A DNA stretch of 31,955 bases from an uncultured Collinsella sp. (GCA_900543025.1 UQPP01000028.1:1-31955), one strand, 5' to 3'; shown: positions 7,216 to 15,584, counted from the first letter of the stretch. Made by a program: numbers and translations. Notes: generated by a model from the letters alone, not told the origin.

Positions 7216-8775
7216 CTATCCAATTTCGATGTTCTTCATCTTGTTAACGGCAGTATCGAGCTGTCGTTCATCCATATTCGCCACACGGTCGATTTCGAAC
7301 TCGCCATACAGCTGGCCGCTCCCCCCGGCATATAGACGGATATGCACGGTTTGTTCTCTGTCGTATTCGTAAACCACGCGGACGGGAGATCCCTTGGGCA
7401 ACCCGGGCGGAAGCGGTATTTCCTTTGAACCGATAATGACCACATAGTTCAAGTCTGGGTCATCGCCTTGTGTCACCTGGACATCGACGTACGACTGGTT
7501 CTCACTCACCGTTGCTGCGTCCTGTGAATAACTCCCCGGCACCGGTGAATTCCTCGGAATCACGACATTGTTGTAGTCTTTGCCGTCTTTCCCGAGCATC
7601 ACAACCCCCAAAGGTTGCGAGGTAACATCGGCAATGACTACGCTCGGAGCCGTAAAGAGGGGCATATCCGGCAAACCATTTTCTGCCGACCCTGCCACGT
7701 CAATGCTCGATTCCATTTCTATTGCGGCCTGAACGGCAGCCCCCATGGCGACAGCCTCATCGGGATTTACCCCAAGCTCGGGTTTCATCCCCGAAATGTC
7801 TTCGATTAACTTGTGCACCATTGGCATACGCGTTGAGCCACCAACAAGGACCACATGATCGATCTGACCCCATGAATAACCGGTGTCCTCGAGCACGTCC
7901 TCGACCAGCTCCTGCGTTCGATTCAGGAGCGACCTACTCGCCCGCTCGAAATCTTCGCGAGAAATAGCCACACGATAAGGCTTTCCATTCTTCGAAATAT
8001 GGAGGTTTGCCTTTGGCACGTTCGAAAGAGTGCGCTTAACCATTTCGCATTTCTCTCGAAGCTCGGCACTTATCAGATAATCATCGAGAACATTACCGGC
8101 ACCCTGTTTCGAGAGTTCTTCTGCCACAAACGACATTAGAGCGTTATCGAAATCGAATCCTCCCAGGTTTCTATCGCCATCGGTTCCGATAACCGTAAAG
8201 CAACCGTCCTCTATCTTAAGAAGCGTCACGTCGAACGTTCCGCCGCCCAGATCATAGACAAGCGTGACGCCGTTCTTCTCGGTATCGAGACCAAAGGAAA
8301 GGGCTGCGGCCGTCGGTTCATTCAACACGCGAAGCACTTTGGTGCCCGCAATTACACCTGCCTGCTTTGTCGCAGTTCTTCTTGCATCATCAAAATATGC
8401 GGGAACCGTAATCACGGCTCCGCATACTTCTTCTCCAAGTACCTGCTCGGCATCTTGCAATAATTTTTTGATAATAAGGGAGGAAACCTCTTCTGCAGAG
8501 TAGGAAACGCCCGAGTCGGAGTCGAATCTCCAATCCGGATTTCCCATCTGCCGCTTCACGAACTGGACAACATTATCGGGATCACTTGCCGCCGAATGCT
8601 TGGCCATCGTTCCAACAAGCGGCTCGTCTTTTCCGTCAAATGATTGGAATAAAACAACCGAAGGTGTAGTCGGTTCTCCGTCCGCATTCTTCAGTATTTC
8701 GGGAAGTCCATCGTCTCCCAACACAGCGACGGCCGAATAGGTCGTCCCAAGATCGATTCCAACAACTCTCCCCAT
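7216..8775 (-). CDS. Hsp70 (DnaK family) lacking the alpha-helical lid
   Basis: A 519-aa Hsp70. The nucleotide-binding domain is complete: GIDLGTTYSAV (6-16), PAYFDDARRTATKQAG (125-140), YDLGGGTFDV (174-183) and VGGSTRMPMV (311-320). A linker precedes a beta-sandwich-like substrate domain (about 378-500), and the chain ends about 20 residues later. Housekeeping DnaK has about 100 more residues forming the helical lid, absent here. The ATG at 8775 is chosen because GAGGA lies 9 nt upstream and a promoter fits just beyond; the TTG at 8883 would lie upstream of that promoter. It is the first gene of the operon. A dedicated rather than housekeeping chaperone is inferred. Confidence 0.93.
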   Translation of the reverse strand: MGRVVGIDLGTTYSAVAVLGDDGLPEILKNADGEPTTPSVVLFQSFDGKDEPLVGTMAKHSAASDPDNVVQFVKRQMGNPDWRFDSDSGVSYSAEEVSSLIIKKLLQDAEQVLGEEVCGAVITVPAYFDDARRTATKQAGVIAGTKVLRVLNEPTAAALSFGLDTEKNGVTLVYDLGGGTFDVTLLKIEDGCFTVIGTDGDRNLGGFDFDNALMSFVAEELSKQGAGNVLDDYLISAELREKCEMVKRTLSNVPKANLHISKNGKPYRVAISREDFERASRSLLNRTQELVEDVLEDTGYSWGQIDHVVLVGGSTRMPMVHKLIEDISGMKPELGVNPDEAVAMGAAVQAAIEMESSIDVAGSAENGLPDMPLFTAPSVVIADVTSQPLGVVMLGKDGKDYNNVVIPRNSPVPGSYSQDAATVSENQSYVDVQVTQGDDPDLNYVVIIGSKEIPLPPGLPKGSPVRVVYEYDREQTVHIRLYAGGSGQLYGEFEIDRVANMDERQLDTAVNKMKNIEIG

Positions 8776-8792
8776 AGCCACCATTCCTCGAT

Positions 8793-8870
8793 GTCTATTT
8801 CTATTGGTTTTGAGTTTATTCATATTAGACTTTATGTCAATTATTGCACCTAAGAACAATTCAGTTAGAC
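8793..8870. promoter_or_regulatory. Possible operator repeats in the dnaK/xre divergent region
   Basis: TTAGAC occurs at 8825-8830 and again at 8865-8870, exactly 40 bp (about four helical turns) apart, and an inverted partial copy GTCTA lies at 8793-8797. One copy lies between the -35 and -10 of the minus-strand promoter. Together they could be binding sites for the divergent XRE regulator. The repeats are short, so chance is not excluded. Confidence 0.3.
8813..8840 (-). promoter_or_regulatory. Candidate promoter of the dnaK-led operon
   Basis: On the minus strand, a perfect -35 TTGACA (8835-8840) is separated by 16 bp from a -10-like TAAACT (8813-8818, 4 of 6 matches). This places the transcript start about 30 nt upstream of the chosen dnaK ATG. 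Confidence 0.55.
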
Positions 8871-8924
8871 ATTTGACCGTCATTGAAATGCAAAGTTGCT
8901 CTTGATTATTCAGACGGGAGCGAC

Positions 8925-9266
8925 ATGGATGAGACTAGTAGACATACCGCACTCGCCAGAATCCGCAAAAAGTCAGGGCTTACTCAGCTTCAAATTGCGG
9001 ACAGTCTTGGCGTTAGCAAGGCGACATATAGTGCATGGGAAACAGGTCGAGCAAAACTAGGAGAAGACCGCATTGTTGCATTGTGCGATCTCTTTGGATG
9101 CACGCCCAACGATATCCTTGGCTATACCAAAGATCCAGACGGAAGCCCTGCGTTTTTTACCGCTCAGGAAGACGAATATCTATCGCTCTTCAAAGCCCTG
9201 CCGCCAAACATCAAGGCCGACATTCTTGACATCATGCGTTATACGACAAAGGCCTGGAGACTCTAG
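8925..9266 (+). CDS. XRE-family HTH transcriptional regulator
   Basis: A 113-aa protein. Residues 8-65 form a Cro/C1-type helix-turn-helix (ARIRKKSGLTQLQIADSLGV, then SKATYSAWETGR), and the short C-terminal tail is a helical segment like that of phage-type repressors. The ATG at 8925 is preferred because GGGAG lies 4 nt upstream; a TTG at 8883 in the same frame has no Shine-Dalgarno. The gene diverges from the Hsp70/FtsK operon with about 150 bp between them, so it is the obvious candidate regulator of that operon (inference from position). Its composition is AT-rich like the operon. Confidence 0.85.
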   Translation: MDETSRHTALARIRKKSGLTQLQIADSLGVSKATYSAWETGRAKLGEDRIVALCDLFGCTPNDILGYTKDPDGSPAFFTAQEDEYLSLFKALPPNIKADILDIMRYTTKAWRL

Positions 9267-9306
9267 GGCTTCTCTTTTGGCATCATGAATGTTAACTAGA
9301 TATAAT

Positions 9307-9367
9307 GTCCAACTTGCACAATCTAAATCGTCCAACTTGCACAATCTAAATCGTCCAACTTGCACAA
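9307..9367. repeat. Three tandem 23-bp direct repeats (core GTCCAACTTGCACAA)
   Basis: Copies start at 9307, 9330 and 9353. The first two are identical over all 23 bp and the third keeps the 15-bp core. TATAAT flanks the array on both sides (9301-9306 and 9376-9381). The position just upstream of the AAA ATPase start suggests an operator array; too short and too regular for a CRISPR array. Confidence 0.85.
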
Positions 9368-9375
9368 ATCAACGG

Positions 9376-9399
9376 TATAATACCCTACTAGCAAGGAGG
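9376..9399 (+). promoter_or_regulatory. Candidate -10 element and strong RBS of the AAA ATPase gene
   Basis: A perfect TATAAT (9376-9381) lies 8 bp after the last repeat; the sequence 17 bp upstream (GTCCAA) is a poor -35, so an activator bound to the repeats may be needed. AAGGAGGG (9393-9400) is 4 nt before the ATG, giving a leader of only about 17 nt. Confidence 0.45.
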
Positions 9400-9404
9400 G
9401 TGAC

Positions 9405-10679
9405 ATGGGTTCAATTCAACACGGTTATTTACCACGAGTCGCGGACAAAGTGCTCGCCAGAAAACTAAAATCTTCTGGGGCTGTCCAAATCAAAGGGCCA
9501 AAATGGTGCGGCAAGACCGCAACGGCTGAACAGGCAGCCGCAAGCAGCATCTACATGCAAGACCCCGATAACGGTCCGAGCTACATCCAGCTTGCCGATT
9601 CGAAGCCCTCTCTCCTGCTCAAAGGAGATGAGCCACGCCTCATCGATGAATGGCAAATGGCCCCACAGCTTTGGGACGCCGTAAGGTTCGCGATCGACCG
9701 CGGCAAAGGACGAGGCAGGTTTATCCTCACCGGCTCCGCAACGCCTCGGGCAAGCGAAATGCCGGCACACTCAGGAGTCGGCCGCATAGCACGTATAAAC
9801 ATGCGCCCGATGTCACTTTTTGAATCACGCGAGTCAACGGGATCAGTTTCGCTGGCAAGCCTGTTTGATGGAAACACCGATGTTGCCGATATGGTCGACT
9901 TCGATATCGAACGTATCGTCTACTCACTTTGCCGAGGAGGTTGGCCTGAAGCGGTTATCGAGCCAAACCATGGGATTGCGCTATCCATGGCCCCTGATTA
10001 CATCTCGGAACTGCTTGATTCCGATATCGACGAGATTGATGGACTGCGGAGAAATAAGACTTGGATGGCCCAGATTATTCGAAGCTACGCTCGCAACATC
10101 TCAACAGAGGCATCGCTCGCAACAATCGCCGCCGACATGCAAGGAGAACCTCCCTCAAGAAATACCGTTTCTGAATATGTCGACGCCTTGACCCGCTCCT
10201 GCGTTTTCGAAGATCTCGAGGCATGGGCCCCGCGGCTCCGCTCAAAAACCGCCGTACGGACAAGTCCGACGCGCCATTTCTGCGATCCATCGCTTGCGGT
10301 CGCAGCCCTGGGGGCAACGCCTCAAAAACTCCTGGAAGATTTTGAAACATTTGGGCTTCTGTTTGAATCGATGTGCATCCGTGACCTGCGCACCTATATG
10401 GATCTACTTGGCGGCAAGGTTTACCACTATCGGGACAAGACCGACCTTGAAGCCGATGCCGTACTCGTGCTAGATGACGGCAGGTACGCTCTGGTTGAGG
10501 TCAAGCTTGGCTCAAAGCCTATAGACACCGCTGCCGCCAATCTCAAGAAACTCGCATCTAAAATCGATGCGACCCACCAAGGCGAAGCGTCCTTCTTGCT
10601 CGTTCTCACTGGAACCGCGACTGCCTACCGACGGGAAGACGGTGTCGTAGTCGCGCCACTTGCTTCACTGGCACCGTAG
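9405..10679 (+). CDS. AAA-type ATPase with DUF4143-like C-terminal domain
   Basis: A 424-aa protein. Residues 25-150 hold a P-loop module: Walker A GPKWCGKT, a Walker B-like RLIDEWQ, and a sensor-like FILTGSA. The C-terminal half matches the DUF4143 architecture, with a predicted nuclease-like core (ALVEVKLG near 365). Members are widespread, often mobile, and their role is mostly unknown; an antitoxin-like or DNA-associated function has been suggested for related proteins, but nothing here proves it. It stands alone behind the 23-bp repeats and its own RBS. The following gene starts 86 bp later, with no obvious terminator between. Confidence 0.85.
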   Translation: MGSIQHGYLPRVADKVLARKLKSSGAVQIKGPKWCGKTATAEQAAASSIYMQDPDNGPSYIQLADSKPSLLLKGDEPRLIDEWQMAPQLWDAVRFAIDRGKGRGRFILTGSATPRASEMPAHSGVGRIARINMRPMSLFESRESTGSVSLASLFDGNTDVADMVDFDIERIVYSLCRGGWPEAVIEPNHGIALSMAPDYISELLDSDIDEIDGLRRNKTWMAQIIRSYARNISTEASLATIAADMQGEPPSRNTVSEYVDALTRSCVFEDLEAWAPRLRSKTAVRTSPTRHFCDPSLAVAALGATPQKLLEDFETFGLLFESMCIRDLRTYMDLLGGKVYHYRDKTDLEADAVLVLDDGRYALVEVKLGSKPIDTAAANLKKLASKIDATHQGEASFLLVLTGTATAYRREDGVVVAPLASLAP

Positions 10680-10765
10680 GACAGCTGGCATACAGCGGCG
10701 GGCGCGGGAGCCCTCCGTAGTAGAATCTGAACCACTGATTAGACCCGTACAAAAGGAGATTTCCC

Positions 10766-11014
10766 ATGCATGACGTCGGAATGAACATGAGCCAGCTTGC
10801 CATGAGCGTCAAGCAGGTCGACGACACCATCGAGCTCGCTCACGAGTGGAGCCATCAGCTGCTGCATGCGACCGAGAATTTTGACATGGAGCGCATCGGC
10901 GCCAAGCTCGAGGCCGCCATGGCCGCGCTCCACGAGGCCCACGACGCACTCGAGGGCTACGAGGAAGCCATCGAGGCCGACCACAACTCCGTCGGCTCCG
11001 TGAAGCTGGTGTAA
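10766..11014 (+). CDS. Small helical protein preceding nikR
   Basis: An 82-aa acidic protein that is almost entirely helical (heptad-like Leu/Ala pattern from about 8 to 70), with no membrane segment and no motif I recognise. AAGGAGA lies 7 nt before the ATG. Its stop is followed after 1 nt by the GTG of nikR, so the two are co-translated. By position it may take part in nickel handling or hydrogenase maturation, but no sequence feature shows this. Confidence 0.75.
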   Translation: MHDVGMNMSQLAMSVKQVDDTIELAHEWSHQLLHATENFDMERIGAKLEAAMAALHEAHDALEGYEEAIEADHNSVGSVKLV

Positions 11015-11015
11015 G

Positions 11016-11528
11016 GTGGCCGAACACGAGCACTGCTGCGGGTACGAGCACGAGCATCCGCACGGGGCGGACGGTGACGCGGGCTGCCACTGTAGTGGCT
11101 CCGGCTCCGAGCTGGTCCGTTTTTCGGTTACCGCACCCGACGACCTGCTGCGCCGTTTTGACGAGCAGATCGCGCGCCGCGGCGACGTGGCCAACCGCTC
11201 CGAGGCCGTGCGCGATTTGATTCGCGCCTCGATCGCCAAAGAGCAGATGCGCACGCCCGATGAGCACGTTATCGGGTCGCTCACCATGATTTACGACCAT
11301 CACACCGGCGATCTGACGCGCCGCCTGGACGAAGTGCAGCACGACTACACCGACGAGATCGTATCGACCATGCACGTGCATCTGGATCACCACAACTGTT
11401 TGGAGATTCTGGCGCTCAAGGGTCGCGGCGAGCGCGTCTACGAACTAGCCGACCGCCTGCTGGGCCTGCGCGGCGTTAAGCACGGCGAGCTCACGTGCGC
11501 CGCCACCAAGCAGAGCCTGGGGCTGTAA
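11016..11528 (+). CDS. nikR: Nickel-responsive regulator NikR with His/Cys-rich N-terminal extension
   Basis: A 170-aa ribbon-helix-helix repressor that controls nickel uptake in response to Ni2+. The RHH domain spans about 33-78 (LVRFSVTAPDDLL, then NRSEAVRDLI). The ACT-like metal domain keeps the high-affinity site: a His in VQHDY, two His in HVHLDH, and the Cys of HHNCLE, with the 11-residue spacing of E. coli His76-His87. E. coli NikR is 133 aa; the extra length is mainly a leader of about 30 residues with six His and four Cys (H4, H6, C7, C8, H12, H14, H16, C24, H25, C26). The start is GTG, coupled to the preceding gene. hypF begins 29 nt after its stop. Confidence 0.92.
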   Translation: MAEHEHCCGYEHEHPHGADGDAGCHCSGSGSELVRFSVTAPDDLLRRFDEQIARRGDVANRSEAVRDLIRASIAKEQMRTPDEHVIGSLTMIYDHHTGDLTRRLDEVQHDYTDEIVSTMHVHLDHHNCLEILALKGRGERVYELADRLLGLRGVKHGELTCAATKQSLGL

Positions 11529-11557
11529 CAGCACACATTTCAACGAAGGAGGGTCGC

Positions 11558-14029
11558 ATGCGGCATGCGCATATCCATGTAACGGGCATTGTGCAGGGCG
11601 TTGGCATGCGACCGTTTGTGTATCGCGAGGCCATGGCGCATGGCATTTGCGGATGGGTGCTCAACGCGGGCGACGGCGTGCATATCGAGGCGCACGCTTG
11701 TGCCGAGGCGGTTGACGGATTTGTCGCTGCACTTTCTGAGCATGCGCCCGCGGCGGCTCGCGTTGAGCGAGTCGATATTGCGGATTTGGAGCCTGGCGGC
11801 TGGAGCACTGCCGATGAGCAGGGCTTTCACATTGTGGCGTCGCAGGACCAGACCGCGCACACGACGCTCGTCTCGCCCGATATCGCCACCTGCGACGATT
11901 GCCTGTGCGAGTTGTTCGATCCCGCCGACCGACGCTACCACTACCCCTTTATCAACTGCACCAACTGCGGGCCGCGCTTTACCATCATCCGATCGCTGCC
12001 TTATGACCGAGCGGCTACCTCGATGGACCGTTTCCCCATGTGCCCCGCCTGCGCCGCAGAGTATGCCGATCCACTCGACCGTCGCTTTCACGCGCAGCCC
12101 GATGCCTGCTTTGATTGCGGACCGCATATTACGTGGCGCGAGGCTGTGAACGGCGATGCGTGCGGGAATTCGCCCGCGACACCGGCCGCCGGCACCACAC
12201 GCGAGGCCAGCGACGCTATCATCGAGCGCTGCGCTGAGCTGCTGGCCAGCGGCGGCATCGTCGCCATCAAGGGCCTGGGCGGATTCCATCTAGCCTGTGA
12301 CGCTGCCAACGAGCAGGCGGTGGCCGAGTTGCGCCGTCGCAAACGCCGCAGCAACAAACCACTTGCCGTCATGGTGCGCGACCTTGCTGACGTTGAACGC
12401 CTATGCCATGTCAGCGATGTTGAGCGCGGCTTGCTGGCCGGCAGCATTCGCCCCATCGTGTTGCTGCGCCGGCGTGCTGTTTGCGGGAACGACGGCGATT
12501 CTCCCGACGCCCTCGTACTCGCACCGTCCGTCGCGCACGACCTGCCCGAGCTTGGCGTTATGCTCCCCTACACCCCGCTTCAGCATCTTCTGCTTGCAGC
12601 TGCCGCGTCGCACGGTATGCACGCGCTCGTCATGACCAGCGGCAACCTGAGCGAAGAGCCCATCGAGACCGATGACGATCTTGCCTGGGAACACCTCGTT
12701 GCCGCCGGCATCGCCGACGCGTTGCTCGGTAACGACCGCGCGATCCTCTCGCGCTACGACGACTCTGTAGTGCGCGTGGTCGACGGCGCCGTTATGCCCG
12801 TGCGCCGCGCTCGCGGATATGCACCCCAGCCGCTGCCGTTGCCGGCGCTCGACGGCGCTCCGTCCTGCGTGCTCGCCTGCGGGCCACAACAAAAGGCCAC
12901 GATTGCGCTCACGCGTGAAGGGACGAACGGCGAGGCAACCTGTTTTGTGTCGCAGCATATCGGCGATGTTGAAAACGGCGAGACCTTCGATGCCTGGAAC
13001 GCCGCGCACACGCGCTTGGAAGATCTCTTTGACTTGGCGCCCGCCGCCTTGGCCTGCGATTTACACCCCAGCTATCTATCGGGCCAGTGGGCGCGCGAGC
13101 AGGCGCGAAAATGCAATCTGCCGCTCGTCGAGGTGCAGCACCATCATGCGCATATCGCGAGCGTAATGGCCGAGGCCATCGCCGCGGGCCAGCTTACAAC
13201 CGACGCGCGCGTCCTTGGCATCGCCTTTGACGGCACCGGCGCCGGCACCGATGGGACCATTTGGGGCGGCGAGTTTCTTGTCGCCGGCCTTGGCGGCTTT
13301 GAGCGCGCCGCGCATTTGCGCACCTGGGCGCTCCCCGGCGGGGCGGCCTCCGTGCGCGACGCCCGCCGCAACGCCTTTGCCCTGCTCAGTGAGCTCGGTC
13401 TGCTCGAGCACCCAGGTACCGCTCGGCTTTTGGACAGCCTCGACGAGCAAACGCGCAGCGTGACAGCCACCATGATCGAGCGCGGCATCAACAGCCCGCG
13501 TACCAGCAGCATGGGGCGTCTCTTTGATGCCGCGGCAGCGATTCTGGGCATCTGCGACAAGGCAACCTACGAGGGCGAACCCGCCATAGAACTCGAAGCC
13601 GCCGCCTGGCGCGCGCTCGACAACGAAATCGCCCGTTTTCCCGACGACAACGCCGGCTATTTCGCATCTGGCCCATCGTGTTTGGACGGTCCCTATGTTC
13701 TGGACCAGAAAGCACTCTTTGAGGCACTTTTGGGAGGAATTGAAGCCGGAGCGTCCGCCGACAGGCTCGCACTCGACTTCCATGTCGCCGTCGCGCGCTC
13801 CTCGGCGCGCATCGCCAGCGAAATCTGCGTGCACGAGGGCATCGACACCGTCGCGCTCTCGGGCGGCGTGTTCATGAACCGACTTCTGCTTCAGCTCCTC
13901 ACCCGCGAGCTCAAAAGCGCAGGCCTTACCGTCCTTGTCCCCCACACCGTGCCCGTCAATGACGGCTGCATCGCCTACGGTCAGGCGGCGGTCGCAAGCG
14001 CTCGTCTTGCGCAGATTGCATCACAGTAG
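11558..14029 (+). CDS. hypF: Carbamoyltransferase HypF, hydrogenase maturation
   Basis: An 823-aa protein that makes thiocarbamate from carbamoyl phosphate and ATP and passes it to HypE, the source of the cyanide ligands of [NiFe] hydrogenases. The domains run acylphosphatase (1 to about 92, with GIVQGVGMRPF), two Cys4 zinc fingers (CDDC...CTNC and CPAC...CFDC, about 110-190), YrdC-like (about 220-420), and a Kae1-like C-terminal domain with the metal-binding HHHAH and GAGTDGTIWGGE. The ATG at 11558 follows GAAGGAGGG. Full length; no truncation seen. It is grouped with nikR and hypCDE. Confidence 0.97.
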   Translation: MRHAHIHVTGIVQGVGMRPFVYREAMAHGICGWVLNAGDGVHIEAHACAEAVDGFVAALSEHAPAAARVERVDIADLEPGGWSTADEQGFHIVASQDQTAHTTLVSPDIATCDDCLCELFDPADRRYHYPFINCTNCGPRFTIIRSLPYDRAATSMDRFPMCPACAAEYADPLDRRFHAQPDACFDCGPHITWREAVNGDACGNSPATPAAGTTREASDAIIERCAELLASGGIVAIKGLGGFHLACDAANEQAVAELRRRKRRSNKPLAVMVRDLADVERLCHVSDVERGLLAGSIRPIVLLRRRAVCGNDGDSPDALVLAPSVAHDLPELGVMLPYTPLQHLLLAAAASHGMHALVMTSGNLSEEPIETDDDLAWEHLVAAGIADALLGNDRAILSRYDDSVVRVVDGAVMPVRRARGYAPQPLPLPALDGAPSCVLACGPQQKATIALTREGTNGEATCFVSQHIGDVENGETFDAWNAAHTRLEDLFDLAPAALACDLHPSYLSGQWAREQARKCNLPLVEVQHHHAHIASVMAEAIAAGQLTTDARVLGIAFDGTGAGTDGTIWGGEFLVAGLGGFERAAHLRTWALPGGAASVRDARRNAFALLSELGLLEHPGTARLLDSLDEQTRSVTATMIERGINSPRTSSMGRLFDAAAAILGICDKATYEGEPAIELEAAAWRALDNEIARFPDDNAGYFASGPSCLDGPYVLDQKALFEALLGGIEAGASADRLALDFHVAVARSSARIASEICVHEGIDTVALSGGVFMNRLLLQLLTRELKSAGLTVLVPHTVPVNDGCIAYGQAAVASARLAQIASQ

Positions 14030-14163
14030 CTCGCCCTCGCACCCCACCGCGCCCAGCCGTCTCACAGGCGTAACGCGTTTGCCCGCGAACCCCACGAGCG
14101 CTACCATCAACTGATGGATTATTGAGCGCCTATCCAGCGCAAAGCGTATAAAAGGGGAACATT

Positions 14164-14424
14164 ATGTGCCTTGCCGTTCCCGGTAAAGTAGTCAAACGCG
14201 ACGATGGCCTCAAGGCCGCCGTCGACATGATGGGCATCGAGCGCCCCGTGTCGCTGCGACTCGTGCCGACGGCGCAGGTTGGCGACTATATTCTCGTACA
14301 CGCCGGCTTTGGCATCCAGATCGTCGACGAGCAGGAAGCGCAAGAAACGCTCGAGCTCGTTAATGCCATGACCGAACTGGCCGAAGAAGACCAACTGGCC
14401 AGCAACCCGGCCGAGGCATACTAG
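14164..14424 (+). CDS. hypC: Hydrogenase maturation chaperone HypC/HybG
   Basis: An 86-aa HypC. It begins MCLAVPGKV; Cys2 is the essential residue that, together with HypD, carries the Fe(CN)2CO moiety to the hydrogenase large subunit. The length is typical. AAAGGGGA lies 6 nt before the ATG. Its stop overlaps the GTG start of hypD by one base (TAGTG). A short inverted repeat (CCATCA / TGATGG, 14104-14117) lies in the 134-bp gap after hypF; no promoter is clear there. Confidence 0.96.
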   Translation: MCLAVPGKVVKRDDGLKAAVDMMGIERPVSLRLVPTAQVGDYILVHAGFGIQIVDEQEAQETLELVNAMTELAEEDQLASNPAEAY

Positions 14425-15536
14425 TGGCGGCCGGACAGCCGGTTCGCTCCGGTATCGACTTTTCGGCATTTCGCGATTCCAAGCTGGCCCGCGAGCTCAT
14501 CGAACGCATCCATGAACTCGTCGGCGACCGCACCATCAACCTTATGGAAGTCTGCGGCACGCACACCGTGAGCATCGGTCGCTATGGCTTTCGCTCCATT
14601 ATGCCGGCCGGGCTCAAGCTGCTGAGCGGCCCGGGTTGCCCCGTCTGCGTTACCGCCAACCGCGACATCGACCACGCAATCGCACTCGCCAACATAGACG
14701 GCGCCATCATCACCACCTTTGGCGACATGATGCGCGTGCCCGGATCATCCACCTCGCTCGCTGCGCAAAAAGCGGCAGGGCGTGACATTCGCATCGTCTA
14801 CTCCCCGCTCGACGCGCTCGACATTGCCGAGCAAAACCCCGATCGCCCGGTCATTTTTATGGGCGTGGGCTTTGAGACTACGACGCCCACCATCGCTGCC
14901 GCCATTTTGGAGGCCGATGCACGCGGGCTCCAGAACTTCTCGGTCTATTGCGCCCACAAGACCACGCCGCCGGCGTTGCGCGCCATCGCCAACGATCCCG
15001 AGACCGCCATCGACGGCTTTATCCTGCCGGGCCACGTCGCCACCATCACGGGCTTGGCGCCCTTTAGCTTTTTGGTCGACGAATTCAGTACCCCGGGCGT
15101 GGTCACGGGATTTGAGCCGGTCGATATCCTGCAGGGCATCTGCATGCTGGTCCAGATGGTTGTCGAGGGCAGGCCCGTGATCGACAACGCCTACCGCCGT
15201 GGCGTCAACGCAGACGGCAACCCCGTGGCGCGCCAGCTGGTCGAGCAGGTGTTTGAGCCATGCGACACCACGTGGCGCGGGCTGGGGCCGATTGCCAACT
15301 CGGGCCTTTCTATCCGCCCCGAGTTCTCGCGCTTTGATGCCCGCGCTCGCTTTGACGTGCCCGTTGAGGCGACGGTCGAGCCGCGTGGATGCCGCTGCGG
15401 CGACGTGCTGCGCGGGGCCATTACGCCGAGCAGCTGCCCGCTCTTTGGCCGCACCTGCACGCCCGAGCATCCCGTCGGCCCGTGCATGGTGAGCTCCGAG
15501 GGCAGCTGCGCGGCGTACTACCGCTACCGCAACTAG
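14424..15536 (+). CDS. hypD: Hydrogenase maturation protein HypD
   Basis: A 370-aa iron-sulfur protein that assembles the Fe(CN)2CO group with HypC. The conserved motifs are CGTHT near 40, GPGCPVC near 70, TTFGDMMRVPG, and GFETTTP. The C-terminal cysteine cluster that binds the 4Fe-4S centre is present (CRCGDVL, CPLFGRTC, GPCMVSSEGSC). A GTG start overlaps the hypC stop, implying coupled translation. Complete; nothing unusual. Confidence 0.96.
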   Translation: MAAGQPVRSGIDFSAFRDSKLARELIERIHELVGDRTINLMEVCGTHTVSIGRYGFRSIMPAGLKLLSGPGCPVCVTANRDIDHAIALANIDGAIITTFGDMMRVPGSSTSLAAQKAAGRDIRIVYSPLDALDIAEQNPDRPVIFMGVGFETTTPTIAAAILEADARGLQNFSVYCAHKTTPPALRAIANDPETAIDGFILPGHVATITGLAPFSFLVDEFSTPGVVTGFEPVDILQGICMLVQMVVEGRPVIDNAYRRGVNADGNPVARQLVEQVFEPCDTTWRGLGPIANSGLSIRPEFSRFDARARFDVPVEATVEPRGCRCGDVLRGAITPSSCPLFGRTCTPEHPVGPCMVSSEGSCAAYYRYRN

Positions 15537-15584
15537 CCCGGACACACCCGCACACCGACACCACCCACGATTGGAGTTTTCGAT

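Noticed and set aside
8776..8883. N-terminal extension of DnaK from a TTG at 8883
   Set aside because: It would start upstream of the candidate promoter, lacks a Shine-Dalgarno, and adds sequence not found in Hsp70; the ATG at 8775 begins right at the conserved N-terminus.
9307..9367. CRISPR or tandem-repeat gene
   Set aside because: The 23-bp units are contiguous with no unique spacers, and no reading frame with a start crosses them convincingly.
10680..10765. NikR operator upstream of the small gene and nikR
   Set aside because: No GTATGA-type inverted repeat with the usual spacing is present.
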